NCBI GenBank assembly: GCA_039566865.1
Contig: CM076961.1
Span: 7,525,501-7,589,500, forward strand
Direction of reading: 5' to 3'
Origin: Aurelia coerulea
Lineage: Eukaryota > Cnidaria > Scyphozoa > Semaeostomeae > Ulmaridae
Length of the DNA stretch: 64,000 nucleotides
Below the pieces are notes generated by a model. The model ran no database searches. It was not told where the DNA came from and saw only the letters and a program-made list of their open reading frames with translations. A program made the position numbers and the translations under genes. Shown here one piece after another: positions 54,801-59,284 of the stretch (position 1 is its first letter; every line of letters starts with the position of its first letter).

Positions 54801-55672
54801 CACTATTTCACTCTAAATGAGAATGGCATATCTGCAGCATCTCAAAAAGATAGTGCAACAATTCATCAAAACGGCATACAAAGCATTTGTAAATAGCTAT
54901 CTATTTCATAGAGGTCTAGCTCGTGAAGTTTTCTTAGTTTCACCCAACATACTATTTTCATTTTGACTGCAATGTACTGTACTTGGCTTCAGATATAACG
55001 AAAAGGAAATCACAAGGACCGTAAAGTTACCTGTAGTTAAGCGGGAAACAGAGAAACGTGTTTCCCAAGCAGAATTTAATCAGTTCTAATGACTAACTTA
55101 ATGACAGAGTCAAGAACTTATTTTATTCTTAGATGTAATTTTCGTCAAGAAAAAATATATATCCTTATTAACAGGTACGGAATACTGGTATCTTCTTGCA
55201 TGCACGGGGCCATGCAGTGTCGTAGCTTTAAGCATTAGGACAAATCATTTAAGGCAAAAGGAAAAGCTCACTGTACTGAGCCAAATAGACGGTCAAGCAG
55301 AATATAACTGTTAGGGATTATTTCCAATTGGGCTTGCAATTCGGTTCAATTATTAGCGATTTGATAGAATTTTGCACAGTACATCTTTGAAAAACTTTGA
55401 AACCAAGCAGCCACATTTAGCAGAATCTTGTATGAAAAATTGCTACAGCATTGTGGTTTCATATTGCTCCATTACAGTTTCGCTTTTTATCCAATTTTGC
55501 TCTAACAAAATTTAATTCTAAAAAACATTTTTATTCTGATGACAGGTTGATCAAAACAAAAACTGGCTATCCCCAGCACATAAAGAACTGGTTTAAATGC
55601 TGGAGCGAGGAAAAAGATCCCCCAACTCTGGGAGAATTGTTCGACCCAAGACGCCAAGCAGAAGAGCCATGA
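27625..55672 (+). CDS. Secreted matrix metalloproteinase, nine exons (CDS join)
   Basis: A zinc endopeptidase of the matrixin family, expected to cleave extracellular matrix or cell-surface proteins outside the cell. Exons: 27625-27801, 28494-28608, 36849-36994, 45577-45820, 46741-46962, 50474-51200, 53076-53279, 54264-54404, 55546-55672. They total 2103 nt (700 residues plus stop) and every junction keeps frame with GT-AG introns. Domain order: signal peptide (1-25), Lys-rich helix (about 28-59), propeptide with cysteine switch PRCGLQD (Cys113), RKRR (128-131) for furin-type activation, catalytic domain with HGDPYAFDGPGG (204-215) and HEAGHSLGLEH (257-267) plus Met275, Pro/Thr-rich hinge (about 305-470), and four-bladed hemopexin domain bounded by Cys475 and Cys677. 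The furin site puts it with intracellularly activated MMPs. No transmembrane segment or GPI signal follows, so it should be secreted. Orthology to a particular vertebrate MMP cannot be told. Confidence 0.93.
27802..28493 (+). other. MMP intron 1, nothing else recognised
   Basis: 692 bp between donor GTGAGT and acceptor TTTCTTAG. It holds a short inverted pair around 27940-28000 (TCGTAACAAAAGTGTAACGA and TCGTTACACTTTTGTTC), which could be a small foldback remnant. No gene. Confidence 0.6.
28494..28608 (+). CDS. MMP exon 2: start of propeptide
   Basis: This encodes YLIKFGYLGKDYTID and NFQAFAGL, the first helices of the peptidoglycan-binding-like MMP prodomain. The acceptor is TTTCTTAG before 28494 and the donor GTTAGT at 28609, phase 1. 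It is too short for open-frame detection, and was found by continuing the reading frame and the family motif. Confidence 0.92.
29050..29130 (-). mobile_element. Helitron-like 3' terminus (minus strand)
   Basis: Read on the minus strand, a GC-rich imperfect hairpin region ends …GCGCGCCGAGCCTAG at 29050, followed by T. The last bases and the upstream TTTCCATCCACTT block resemble the plus-strand terminus at 11545-11580. The element body would extend to the right, but no 5' end was found. Confidence 0.45.
29430..30130 (-). pseudogene. LINE remnant: endonuclease-to-RT linker
   Basis: Minus-strand translation in shifting frames gives SDFHERIVTVLKTTFSKQG and INYRSYKNFDQTSF (29914-30125), then NKHAPLKKNYVRAN and ASFMTKALRKAV (about 29800-29905), then TFA/FFEQSKRYT-like and FWKTVQ…FSD, and finally ENNVGISDDH and DPVDIAIERYANHPS (down to about 29440). 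This order matches the region between endonuclease and reverse transcriptase of CR1/jockey-type LINEs. It has several stops and frameshifts and so is dead. It is easy to miss because the longest open frame is only 60 codons. Confidence 0.8.
31522..31961 (-). CDS. Unrecognised open frames in left palindrome arm
   Basis: Two overlapping minus-strand frames (31719-31961 and 31522-31779). The first encodes MNLYDVLVHVL…KGMGAMVIEEDIT.YFVLATLYVTALATLGIIVIC, which has an amphipathic start and a hydrophobic, possibly membrane-spanning, segment. The second encodes ISAPFLLTMMLQEESLNDLL, then AADYGQTSG, then a hydrophobic C terminus (VEILLAFVLLRILSLW). GTATGT just after SKFIGI could be a splice donor, and CCTGCAG before DETIAISCAK on the same strand could be an acceptor. 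I do not recognise the family. The same frames occur in the right arm. Confidence 0.4.
32581..32997 (+). CDS. Unrecognised open frames in right palindrome arm
   Basis: The mirror copy of the frames in 31522-31961, pointing away from the palindrome centre. It sits within the longer open frame 32468-32908 and the overlapping frame 32818-33003. It shares KGMGAMVIEEDIT, YFVLATLYVTALATL and the downstream LLQ-like EESLNDLLEKLAADYGQTSG. A TAG stop in the left arm (before QGTQFMNLYD) is a sense codon here. The second frame is cut at 32987 by the LINE insertion. Substitutions between arms include several amino-acid changes. Function unknown; no domain recognised. Confidence 0.4.
32988..33745 (+). pseudogene. 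LINE reverse transcriptase fragment, first part
   Basis: Reads YGFSRSALELIHSYINE, VLQGSVFGPLLFNLYIND and YADDTTIF (the catalytic YADD), then a stop at 33239-33241. It continues with NNMKMNEDKSHLLVFGNK, HFSYCPLVWMFHD and NKINKIHERALRII. It closely parallels the LINE copy at 4974-5951. It is interrupted after residues MNLQLLQ by the hAT-like element. Confidence 0.9.
33746..34536. mobile_element. hAT-like MITE inside LINE copy 2
   Basis: CTGCTCCAG occurs at 33737-33745 and 34537-34545 and once in the uninterrupted LINE frame, so this is a target duplication of 8-9 bp. The ends CAGTGGCGTGACG and the inverse of CAGTGGTGCAACGGA resemble the CAGNGGCG-type termini of hAT transposons. About 790 bp with GGGGCCC motifs near both ends (33790-33815; 34485-34520) and no coding sequence. 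Confidence 0.85.
34546..34848 (+). pseudogene. LINE reverse transcriptase C-terminal fragment
   Basis: Continuation of LINE copy 2 after the MITE: EIYKTVNNLNPVFMAEVF, YGIDTIRFVGQKLWQTLP and the terminal FDCSCKLCK with a C-x-C-x-x-C motif, then stop. It matches the C terminus of the copy at 4974-5951 domain for domain. Confidence 0.88.
35503..36106. mobile_element. 604-bp insertion in the palindrome right arm
   Basis: The palindrome arm is interrupted between AAAATC (to 35502) and AATCGTCC (from 36107), with AATC present on both sides. The insert begins TAGACTTATGACGATGAGTC and ends TAGTGAGGCTAGGTAG, with an (ACA)n run near 36040. A diverged inverse copy of its first 80 bp occurs at about 61650-61725. 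The class is unknown; a SINE or small DNA transposon are both possible. Confidence 0.65.
36849..36994 (+). CDS. MMP exon 3: cysteine switch and furin site
   Basis: This encodes QPRCGLQDP (Cys113, which ligates the catalytic zinc in the latent enzyme), then SGRKRRYTLQGTKWP, containing a furin-type cleavage motif directly before the catalytic domain start. The acceptor is TTCCAG at 36848 and the donor GTAAGA at 36995, phase 0. It lies about 100 bp to the right of the large palindrome. Confidence 0.95.
37139..37766. repeat. 628-bp imperfect palindrome in MMP intron 3
   Basis: The left arm 37139-37450 and right arm 37455-37766 are inverse copies (outer anchor CTACTATGTGGAACAACGACAG; inner anchor AAGACGGATATATCTACACA). 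Small indels separate the arms. The frame at 37552-37737 on the minus strand is open in only one arm, which suggests it is not a gene. Confidence 0.8.
38310..38364. mobile_element. 55-bp perfect palindrome with 8-bp target duplication
   Basis: The two 27-bp arms (TAGCCTGCGTGCAGACTCAA…) match without error around a single central base. CTTCCCAT lies directly outside on both sides (38302-38309 and 38365-38372). The 8-bp direct repeat is what a hAT-type transposase leaves, so this looks like a minimal mobile palindrome. No other copy is in the window. Confidence 0.75.
38779..39378. mobile_element. Palindromic MITE G (CAGGGTGT ends)
   Basis: The left end is CAGGGTGTTTCAAAGAAATT and the right end is the inverse of CTGGGTGTCCCAAAAAAATT; TA follows the right end. 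The arms are inverse copies across nearly the whole 600 bp (CCGTTTG…GATTGC, CAAAACGG, CATGATG and so on). Same end type as elements E, F and J. Confidence 0.8.
39411..39444. repeat. (CT)n microsatellite
   Basis: About 17 CT units with one CCCT interruption, just outside element G. Confidence 0.85.
39645..40100. mobile_element. Possible degenerate TTAA-type MITE, left half
   Basis: CAACCCTATTAACACCCTATTACGGGC followed by CCGAGG…GTGCCCCC resembles the ends of the TTAA elements listed elsewhere. The following sequence has the same kind of AT-rich body with TGACGTCA near 39818. No right end was found nearby. Confidence 0.4.
40100..41314. other. MMP intron 3, nothing recognised
   Basis: Ordinary AT-rich intron sequence. 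Open frames stay below 90 codons and no repeat stood out. Confidence 0.5.
41317..41919. mobile_element. Palindromic MITE with CCGGGTGCGCC ends
   Basis: CCGGGTGCGCCAAAATAAAC at the left and its inverse at the right have TA outside both. The arms (GCACGTTTGGCAGGCCACAA, GAAAGCCTGAATTAGAT, GAAGCGAGTTTC and so on) are inverse copies almost to the centre near 41620. The long frame 41492-42088 (minus) overlaps this palindrome and is not a gene. Confidence 0.85.
42198..42408 (-). mobile_element. tRNA-derived SINE-like block
   Basis: On the minus strand the box A-like TGGCGCAGTGG (42371-42381) and box B GGTTCGATACC (42318-42328) are spaced as in a tRNA gene, with a tRNA-like head of about 75 nt. Element E lacks this block at the same place, so it was inserted into element F. 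The anticodon arm is imperfect (a GCA or TGC anticodon could be read), so it is a SINE head rather than a working tRNA. Confidence 0.65.
42743..43617. mobile_element. TTAA-type MITE B1
   Basis: 875 bp bounded by TTAA, with ends TTAACCCTATCCAGACTAGG and inverse, then G-run/C-run hairpins (GGGGGGGCACTTTGTGCCCCCCC). The uninterrupted relative (element E, about 24882) has a single TTAA at the same place, proving TTAA duplication. The interior carries GCTGACGTCAGC and GATGACGTCATC. A reverse copy lies at 62967-63841. Confidence 0.9.
44744..45371. mobile_element. Palindromic MITE H (CCGGGTGAGTCAG ends)
   Basis: CCGGGTGAGTCAGAAAAAAG at the left and its inverse at the right, TA outside both. Subterminal sequences are inverse (GAATCC…GGTCAC/GGCCAC…GGCTCC/TGCTCC). 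A CCTCCCC/CTCCCAAGAGG inverted pair lies near the centre (about 45030-45105). 628 bp, non-coding. It ends about 200 bp before exon 4. Confidence 0.82.
45577..45820 (+). CDS. MMP exon 4: catalytic domain, first part
   Basis: This encodes TLTWKLKN…VRRVLYFSLDKWSKV and the structural zinc/calcium loop HGDPYAFDGPGGTLAHAF. The acceptor is CTACAG at 45576 and the donor GTAAGT at 45821, phase 1. The initial 21 codons lie before the first in-frame ATG and are easily missed. Confidence 0.95.
45821..46740 (+). other. MMP intron 4
   Basis: 920 bp. Near 46550-46618, TTTTTTGCCCCCCCC…GGTGGGATAGAGTTAAAC resembles the right end of a TTAA-type element, probably a degenerate copy whose left end is lost. Otherwise nothing is recognised. 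Confidence 0.5.
46741..46962 (+). CDS. MMP exon 5: catalytic zinc site
   Basis: This encodes GGDMHFDDDEDF, then HEAGHSLGLEHS (three zinc-binding His and the catalytic Glu258) and the Met-turn AVMYP (Met275), ending DDILGIQALYG. All expected catalytic residues are present. The acceptor is TTTCAG at 46740 and the donor GTGAGT at 46963, phase 1. Confidence 0.97.
47335..47364. repeat. Interstitial telomeric repeat (TAACCC)4
   Basis: Four tandem copies of TAACCC, the complement of the animal telomere repeat TTAGGG. It lies just upstream of LINE coding sequence. It may be a fossil of healing or of LINE targeting to telomeric DNA. Confidence 0.85.
47400..49205 (+). pseudogene. LINE C-terminal fragment (possibly R2/R4/NeSL-like)
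   Basis: The plus strand encodes GIKVIETIIILKILHGCETW and NNKLDRLEKIQKEALQIIFN up to a TTAA element. After it come ECGIFAIEHRIIIRKRMYLK, LNIPDSKLVKIVYNEQKIL, KCWYDEV and NTCRRCGIYGNAG. The frame joins exactly if one TTAA is kept. This arrangement (RT thumb followed by a helical region and a Cys motif) recalls R2/R4/NeSL-type LINEs, but the clade is a guess. Stops after CWYDEV and elsewhere show decay. An (ATT)n run at 49165-49205 may be the 3' tail. Confidence 0.7.
47571..48458. mobile_element. TTAA-type MITE A2 (reverse of A1)
   Basis: Its left end is the inverse of A1's right end (ACCCTATTTCAACCGGGTAA) and its right end is GGTTAAAATAGGGTTAA. The bodies match in reverse orientation over their full length, including TGACGTCAT pairs near 48088-48115. 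It was inserted in the LINE frame; the left TTAA is followed by an extra TAA. Confidence 0.88.
49298..49951. mobile_element. Palindromic MITE I (…GTGAGCCAGAAAAA ends)
   Basis: The left end GAGTGAGCCAGAAAAAAGTT and the right end, inverse of CCGGGTGAGCCAGAAAAAGT, match except at the outermost left bases. TA lies outside both. It contains a five-copy 10-bp tandem (GTAAATATAG, 49437-49485). Confidence 0.75.
49979..50425. mobile_element. CCCGGG-ended MITE K3 with 8-bp target duplication
   Basis: It starts CCCGGGGG…TACTCCCATTATGGCC and ends with the exact inverse. CTCACCCG flanks it at 49971-49978 and 50426-50433. The core is built of degenerate units with CTACCA[A/T]TTGGG (near 50081, 50300, 50330). 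It ends only 40 bp before the start of MMP exon 6. Confidence 0.88.
50474..51200 (+). CDS. MMP exon 6: hinge and hemopexin blade 1
   Basis: The exon begins GSRPEPTSAPPTPPIP. It continues with a Pro/Thr/Gln-rich hinge of about 140 residues made of PTEAPTQPPT-type units, then MKDCMAKID (Cys475), opening the hemopexin domain, and YVFSGKNFYLVSRRG and YFREVDGEI of blade 1. The acceptor is TTCAG at 50473 (phase 1 in) and the donor GTAAGT at 51201 (phase 2 out). The hinge is far longer than in most secreted MMPs and is likely O-glycosylated. Confidence 0.93.
50543..50965 (+). repeat. Coding minisatellite of the MMP hinge
   Basis: Units of 12 bp multiples (CCAACTGAACCC, CCAACAGAAGCACCCACACA) build higher-order repeats of 36-60 bp encoding PPTEPPTEAPTQ. 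All units keep frame. Long antisense and alternative frames here are by-products of the repeat. Confidence 0.9.
51201..53075 (+). other. MMP intron 6, nothing recognised
   Basis: 1875 bp of AT-rich sequence without long frames or obvious transposons. It is the largest MMP intron stretch without a recognisable element. Confidence 0.55.
53076..53279 (+). CDS. MMP exon 7: hemopexin blade 2
   Basis: This encodes YYIYNESFYLLKGPSPVTDFG, DAAIQWKGN and KTYIFSGTQYYRYNE, typical blade repeats with aromatic-rich strands. The acceptor is TTCCAG at 53075 and the donor GTAAGT at 53280, phase 2. Confidence 0.94.
53321..53717. mobile_element. Palindromic MITE J (CTGGGTGTCCC end)
   Basis: CTGGGTGTCCCAAATGATAT at the left and its inverse (ATCATTTTGGGACACCA…) at the right, TA at the left. 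The arms match inversely (TTGTTTGATTGCTTA, CATGTCCATAACCAAT, CGAAAAGAAGAT, CTCAAATTCAAGC, AAGAAACGGCC). About 400 bp, in MMP intron 7. Confidence 0.8.
54264..54404 (+). CDS. MMP exon 8: hemopexin blade 3 and start of blade 4
   Basis: This encodes YYPRQISTAWRGLPSRITGA, then GAAMGFNIDGE and YFSAGDIFYVFDD. The acceptor is TTACAG at 54263 and the donor GTATGT at 54405. Reading through the donor would give only six more residues and TGA (54424), leaving the propeller without its last strand and Cys. Splicing to 55546 restores both. Confidence 0.88.
54405..55545 (+). other. MMP intron 8, nothing recognised
   Basis: 1141 bp of AT-rich sequence, donor GTATGT and acceptor GATGACAG. No transposon end or long frame was seen. 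Confidence 0.6.
55546..55672 (+). CDS. MMP exon 9: terminal hemopexin strand and tail
   Basis: This encodes LIKTKTGYPQHIKNWFKCW, the family's GYP…I…W…C ending with Cys677 that should bond Cys475, then a 23-residue acidic/basic tail ending QAEEP and TGA. It joins exon 8 in phase (GA + G). No hydrophobic or GPI-type end, which fits a secreted enzyme. Confidence 0.88.
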
Positions 55673-56005
55673 TTTCAAATTGCTTCAAAACTGGTATCAA
55701 TGAATTTTGCGAAAATCAGACTTTTGTTAGTAATTAAAACCACGATAGTGTTACGTCATGATTCACCGCAATTTTTAAATCTGAAATATGTATGCTTGCT
55801 TAGATTCTAAGAGAAATACTTTATGAAATTCTAAATATGTCATGGCAAGGGTGTATTACAAAGAACACTTGATGCAATAGGAGTCAACGTTCAGGGGATT
55901 TGTTTGGGAAATGAGTTTATTTGCCAAAGTCACTCGAAATTGTATGGAGTTAGTACCAATAAGTCAGTAACCTTTTGGGCGGTGTTTCTTTCCGAAAGTG
56001 CCGTG
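55673..56005 (+). other. MMP 3' flank
   Basis: Likely 3' untranslated region. ATTAAA near 55733 is a candidate polyadenylation signal; no canonical AATAAA was seen in this stretch. No other feature. Confidence 0.35.
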
Positions 56006-56179
56006 TCAAATCAAATCAAATCAAATCAAATCAAATCAAATCAAATCAAATCAAATCAAATCAAATCAAATCAAATCAAATCAAATCAAATCAAATCAAA
56101 TCAACTCAAATCAAATCAAATCAAATCAAATCAATCATAATCATAATCATAATCATAATCATAATCATAATCATAATCA
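56006..56179. repeat. (TCAAA)n and (ATAATC)n microsatellites
   Basis: About 25 TCAAA units (56006-56133, one CTCAAA variant) followed directly by seven ATAATC units (to 56179). The second array is next to the 3' end of a minus-strand LINE fragment and is probably its tail. NQIKS-repeat peptides in all three frames are artefacts. Confidence 0.92.
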
Positions 56180-56640
56180 TTTTTTAAAGTTGGTGTCACA
56201 TACTGTAGTTGTAAGAAACTAACTATTTATAAAAATTATTTACAAAGATGTCTAAGTAATGATATTTACATAACAAAATGGACAGGCTACTTACAAATTT
56301 TACAATTACACTGTTCACCGGTCCAGGTTTTGATATTTCTTTTAAGTAAGGCTTGCAGCTGTTGGTAGCTCCTTTATCTCATCGTTCAGATTATATTCCA
56401 CAATAAGCTTCCTCTGAATGAGAGCGATTCCATGCCAAATTTTATTGTCCTTGTAATCGGTAATTTGCACAGATGCTTAGTTCGGAGATCGTACCATACT
56501 GAATCTCTTTCCTTTCATGAAGGTGCCAGATGTATGATGGATTTAGGTGCCTCATCAACTAATAGATGTCTAGCATCAATTTCTTTAGAGATTTTTAATG
56601 TGGATCGTTACCGGGTCACTTTTCTCCAAAACTGTATTTG
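56134..56640 (-). pseudogene. LINE 3' fragment with microsatellite tail
   Basis: Minus-strand translation near 56290-56350 gives LLKRNIKTWTGEQCNCKICK followed by stop, matching the C-terminal C-x-C-x-x-C end of the LINE copies at 4974 and 34848. Upstream traces are frameshifted. The 3' UTR runs into (ATTATG)n. The 5' extent is uncertain. Confidence 0.65.
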
Positions 56641-56664
56641 TAAAAGTGTAAAACTCCAAAAGTG

Positions 56665-57994
56665 TTTTTTTTTTTTTTTTTTTTATATAATATATTCCAA
56701 ATAAAATTTACAATACAAATTACGAACTACATTACTTATAAAATTACTCTACAATACTACTAGGACGATCAACCCCAGGGAGCAAAAGGCTGTGTCTACC
56801 CCGAGGCCATTAAATAAAGATAATAAAGGAAAAGAAACTACTTTAACTATGGGACAAAAACGGGTGGCTTATGAAGGGATGGTTAAGTGGCTACAGAAAT
56901 TCACTCGAATCGACCAGTTTCATGGATAAAATGTAGCGTTAGCTCAAGAATTTGTCTATTTAGTGAAATAGGAAAATCTTTATTGCCATACAATAAAAGT
57001 TGTAGTAAAGCTTCATTTGCAAGATTTACATATGCAAGTGGTCGTATTAATGCATAGATTCCAGCGAGGAGGTCTCGTCTTTGTACATCAAAACAAGGGC
57101 AGAGCAACAAGAAGTGTTCCGTATCTTTCATCATTTGTCGGACACATAGGATTTGTGGTATCTTTAAAATTGTGTTTAAATTTATGAAAATTTAACTTGC
57201 TAAGACCGACTCTAAGTTGAGTTAGATAGGATAGACCTTTTGGGTCATGAAGCCCATATACAGGTTTTCCAGGAGGGCGGATTTTTGATAACATTTTCAA
57301 TTTGAAAACGGCAACAGATGGTGCCAGCCTAGTTTCAGGTTCAAGTTCATTCCATTCGGACAGACAATGAGGATAAAAAGTAGATTTGAACTTTGCAGTT
57401 CTTGCCCTTATTTGCCCGATGATGTCAGGTTTGCGAAGAGAGTACTGAAACTGCCGAAGTGGTGGAATTGGATCCCTAGTTCGGAGTTAGGTTGTTTACA
57501 ATTTTATAGGTCAGGCGTCTACTCCACCTACGGAGACTTAAAGATTCCCATCCAAGCTCAGCGTACAACTTCTCTCTAGATGTTCCCCTCCATGTACAGG
57601 ACACGGCTAAAGCGGCAGAATATTGGACGGATTCTAGCTTTTCCATTAAATTAGACAAGGTGAAATTTCCGCTGAACTCGCATTCTTTTGGGGGATGGTA
57701 TATAACATCTCCATAGCTAAATGGGGTCGGATATAGAGCTTGTATAGCTCTTCCTAGGTAGATATCTTGAGAGAAATCTCAACATACCAATACCCTTTCT
57801 CGCTTTGGAGATAGCTGCTTTAATATGGGAAGAAAAAGACAATTTTGAGTCTAGAACGATTCCTAAATGCTTGTGTTCGACTACTTGCATCACGGGTATG
57901 TTATTGAAAAGAATTTCGGGATGATTTTTCAGTTTTTCTCTTTGAAAATACTAATTCGACTGCTTGCTTTTGAGGGTCAGGATTAAAAGACATC
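56665..57994 (-). mobile_element. 5'-truncated LINE with 11-bp target duplication
   Basis: CTCCAAAAGTG flanks the element at 56654-56664 and 57995-58005. Its 3' end is a poly(A) tail (plus-strand T run at 56665-56685). Minus-strand coding pieces: about 57720-57990 (MSFNPDPQKQAVELVFS, VVEHKHLGIVLDSKLSFSSH, KARKGIGMLRFLSRYLPRKS), 57476-57658 (KLESVQYSAALAV, ELGWESLSLRRW), 57088-57300 (GLHDPKGLSYLTQLRVGLS) and 56901-57134 (DTEHFLLLCPCFDVQR). This is the C-terminal third of an RT of a type common in animal LINEs and distinct from the CxCxxC group. It has at least three frameshifts. Confidence 0.88.
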
Positions 57995-58005
57995 CTCCAA
58001 AAGTG

Positions 58006-59284
58006 TCAAAAGTGTCAAAAAGTGTCCAAAAGTGTCAAAACTGCCATGAATGTTTCACTTTAATTTTTAATTTTTAATTAATTCTTATTTTTATTTTTAT
58101 CTTTAATTTCATTTTACTCAACGAATGTAAGAGTAAAACTCTGCTGACTCTGTATTTTTAGAGTCTTACATCCGTTGCAAAAGTGCAACCTGCGCCATTC
58201 CCGCTTATCAGTAATTCTCTTTTCCTTCCATATAGATTTTTCTGCAGCAGTGTTAGTGCTATTGAACTGTACGGATTAAACTGAACTGATGCAGTGTCAA
58301 CAGAGTCTATTAAATTAACTTTACTGGAAAATTTTCTTTAGAGCAAATATCAATCAGGGATTGACTTGGAATTGATAAAATGGAATTATGTAAGGGAATT
58401 TGGAACGGAAAATTATGATAAGTTGATATTTCATCGATTGTACTACACTGCTTCCTTGAATCATTACACAGTTAGACTTATTATCGCTATCGAAAGGCTG
58501 TCGGGCGCTCCTAACTACCACTCATTCAAATGCAATTATTTAGAAATGACCATTTATGCCTTGTTTTAATGAGGGCCTAGACTGCACCCCGGGCAAAATT
58601 TGTATTTTTCTAATCAAACACTTTGAGTTGGAAACTTCACTGTAAATCAGTTAATGCTTAGCGAAAGCAACAAAATAGTACCTACATATACAAAAATTGA
58701 CTTTGTGGCTAACTGTTCTCATGGTATTCTTGTTCGTAAGACATTTTTTTGTCCGGTCAAGTTCCTGAAATTCTTCTTTGAGCTTCGAGTCTCCGATGGT
58801 CAACATCAATCCATCGAAATAGCAATTCGAATTTGCTTAAATTCTTATGGCGTTGTATTTTGTTCTACACTTTGTAGACTTATTTTGACGAGTTCCTCCT
58901 ATCCCTGCGGGAAAAATTGCTCAACAGGGACTCACAATGAAACAGTGAAAAACTGACCCTATCTTCTGCACTCGATCCAATCTGGATCGAATGACTGCTT
59001 CGGCTCTGTTCAACGGTCACTCCTCAGAAAGGAAATGCGATTGAAACCATGGTAGGCAGACACTTTGTCAACAAAGCCTGTCATTCATCTAAAGAAGAAA
59101 GTGCACTTTACCTGGAAAGTGCAAAATAAGTCTTTTGATGTCGTCATTTCCATGCTATTAAGACCAAAACATACCAGATAAATCTTCAAGTACCTGTCGC
59201 AGCAACTTCCTTCAAATCTAGTCAACTGCGTCAATCGAATTGAGTGTTTGAAACTTATTGTTCTTTGCCAAATCTCGTTATCTG
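58006..59284. other. Mostly unrecognised
   Basis: It begins with short AAAAGTGTC repeats (the LINE target). A small inverted pair occurs at 58119-58170 (GAATGTAAGAGT…AGTCTTACATCCG). The 100-codon frame at 58654-58956 is unrecognised and has no supporting context. Confidence 0.45.

Noticed and set aside
55904..56222. Three frames of NQIKS-like repeats
   Set aside because: Translation of the (TCAAA)n microsatellite.
58654..58956. 100-codon plus-strand frame as a gene
   Set aside because: No recognisable domain, low-complexity AT-rich context and no repeat or splice support.
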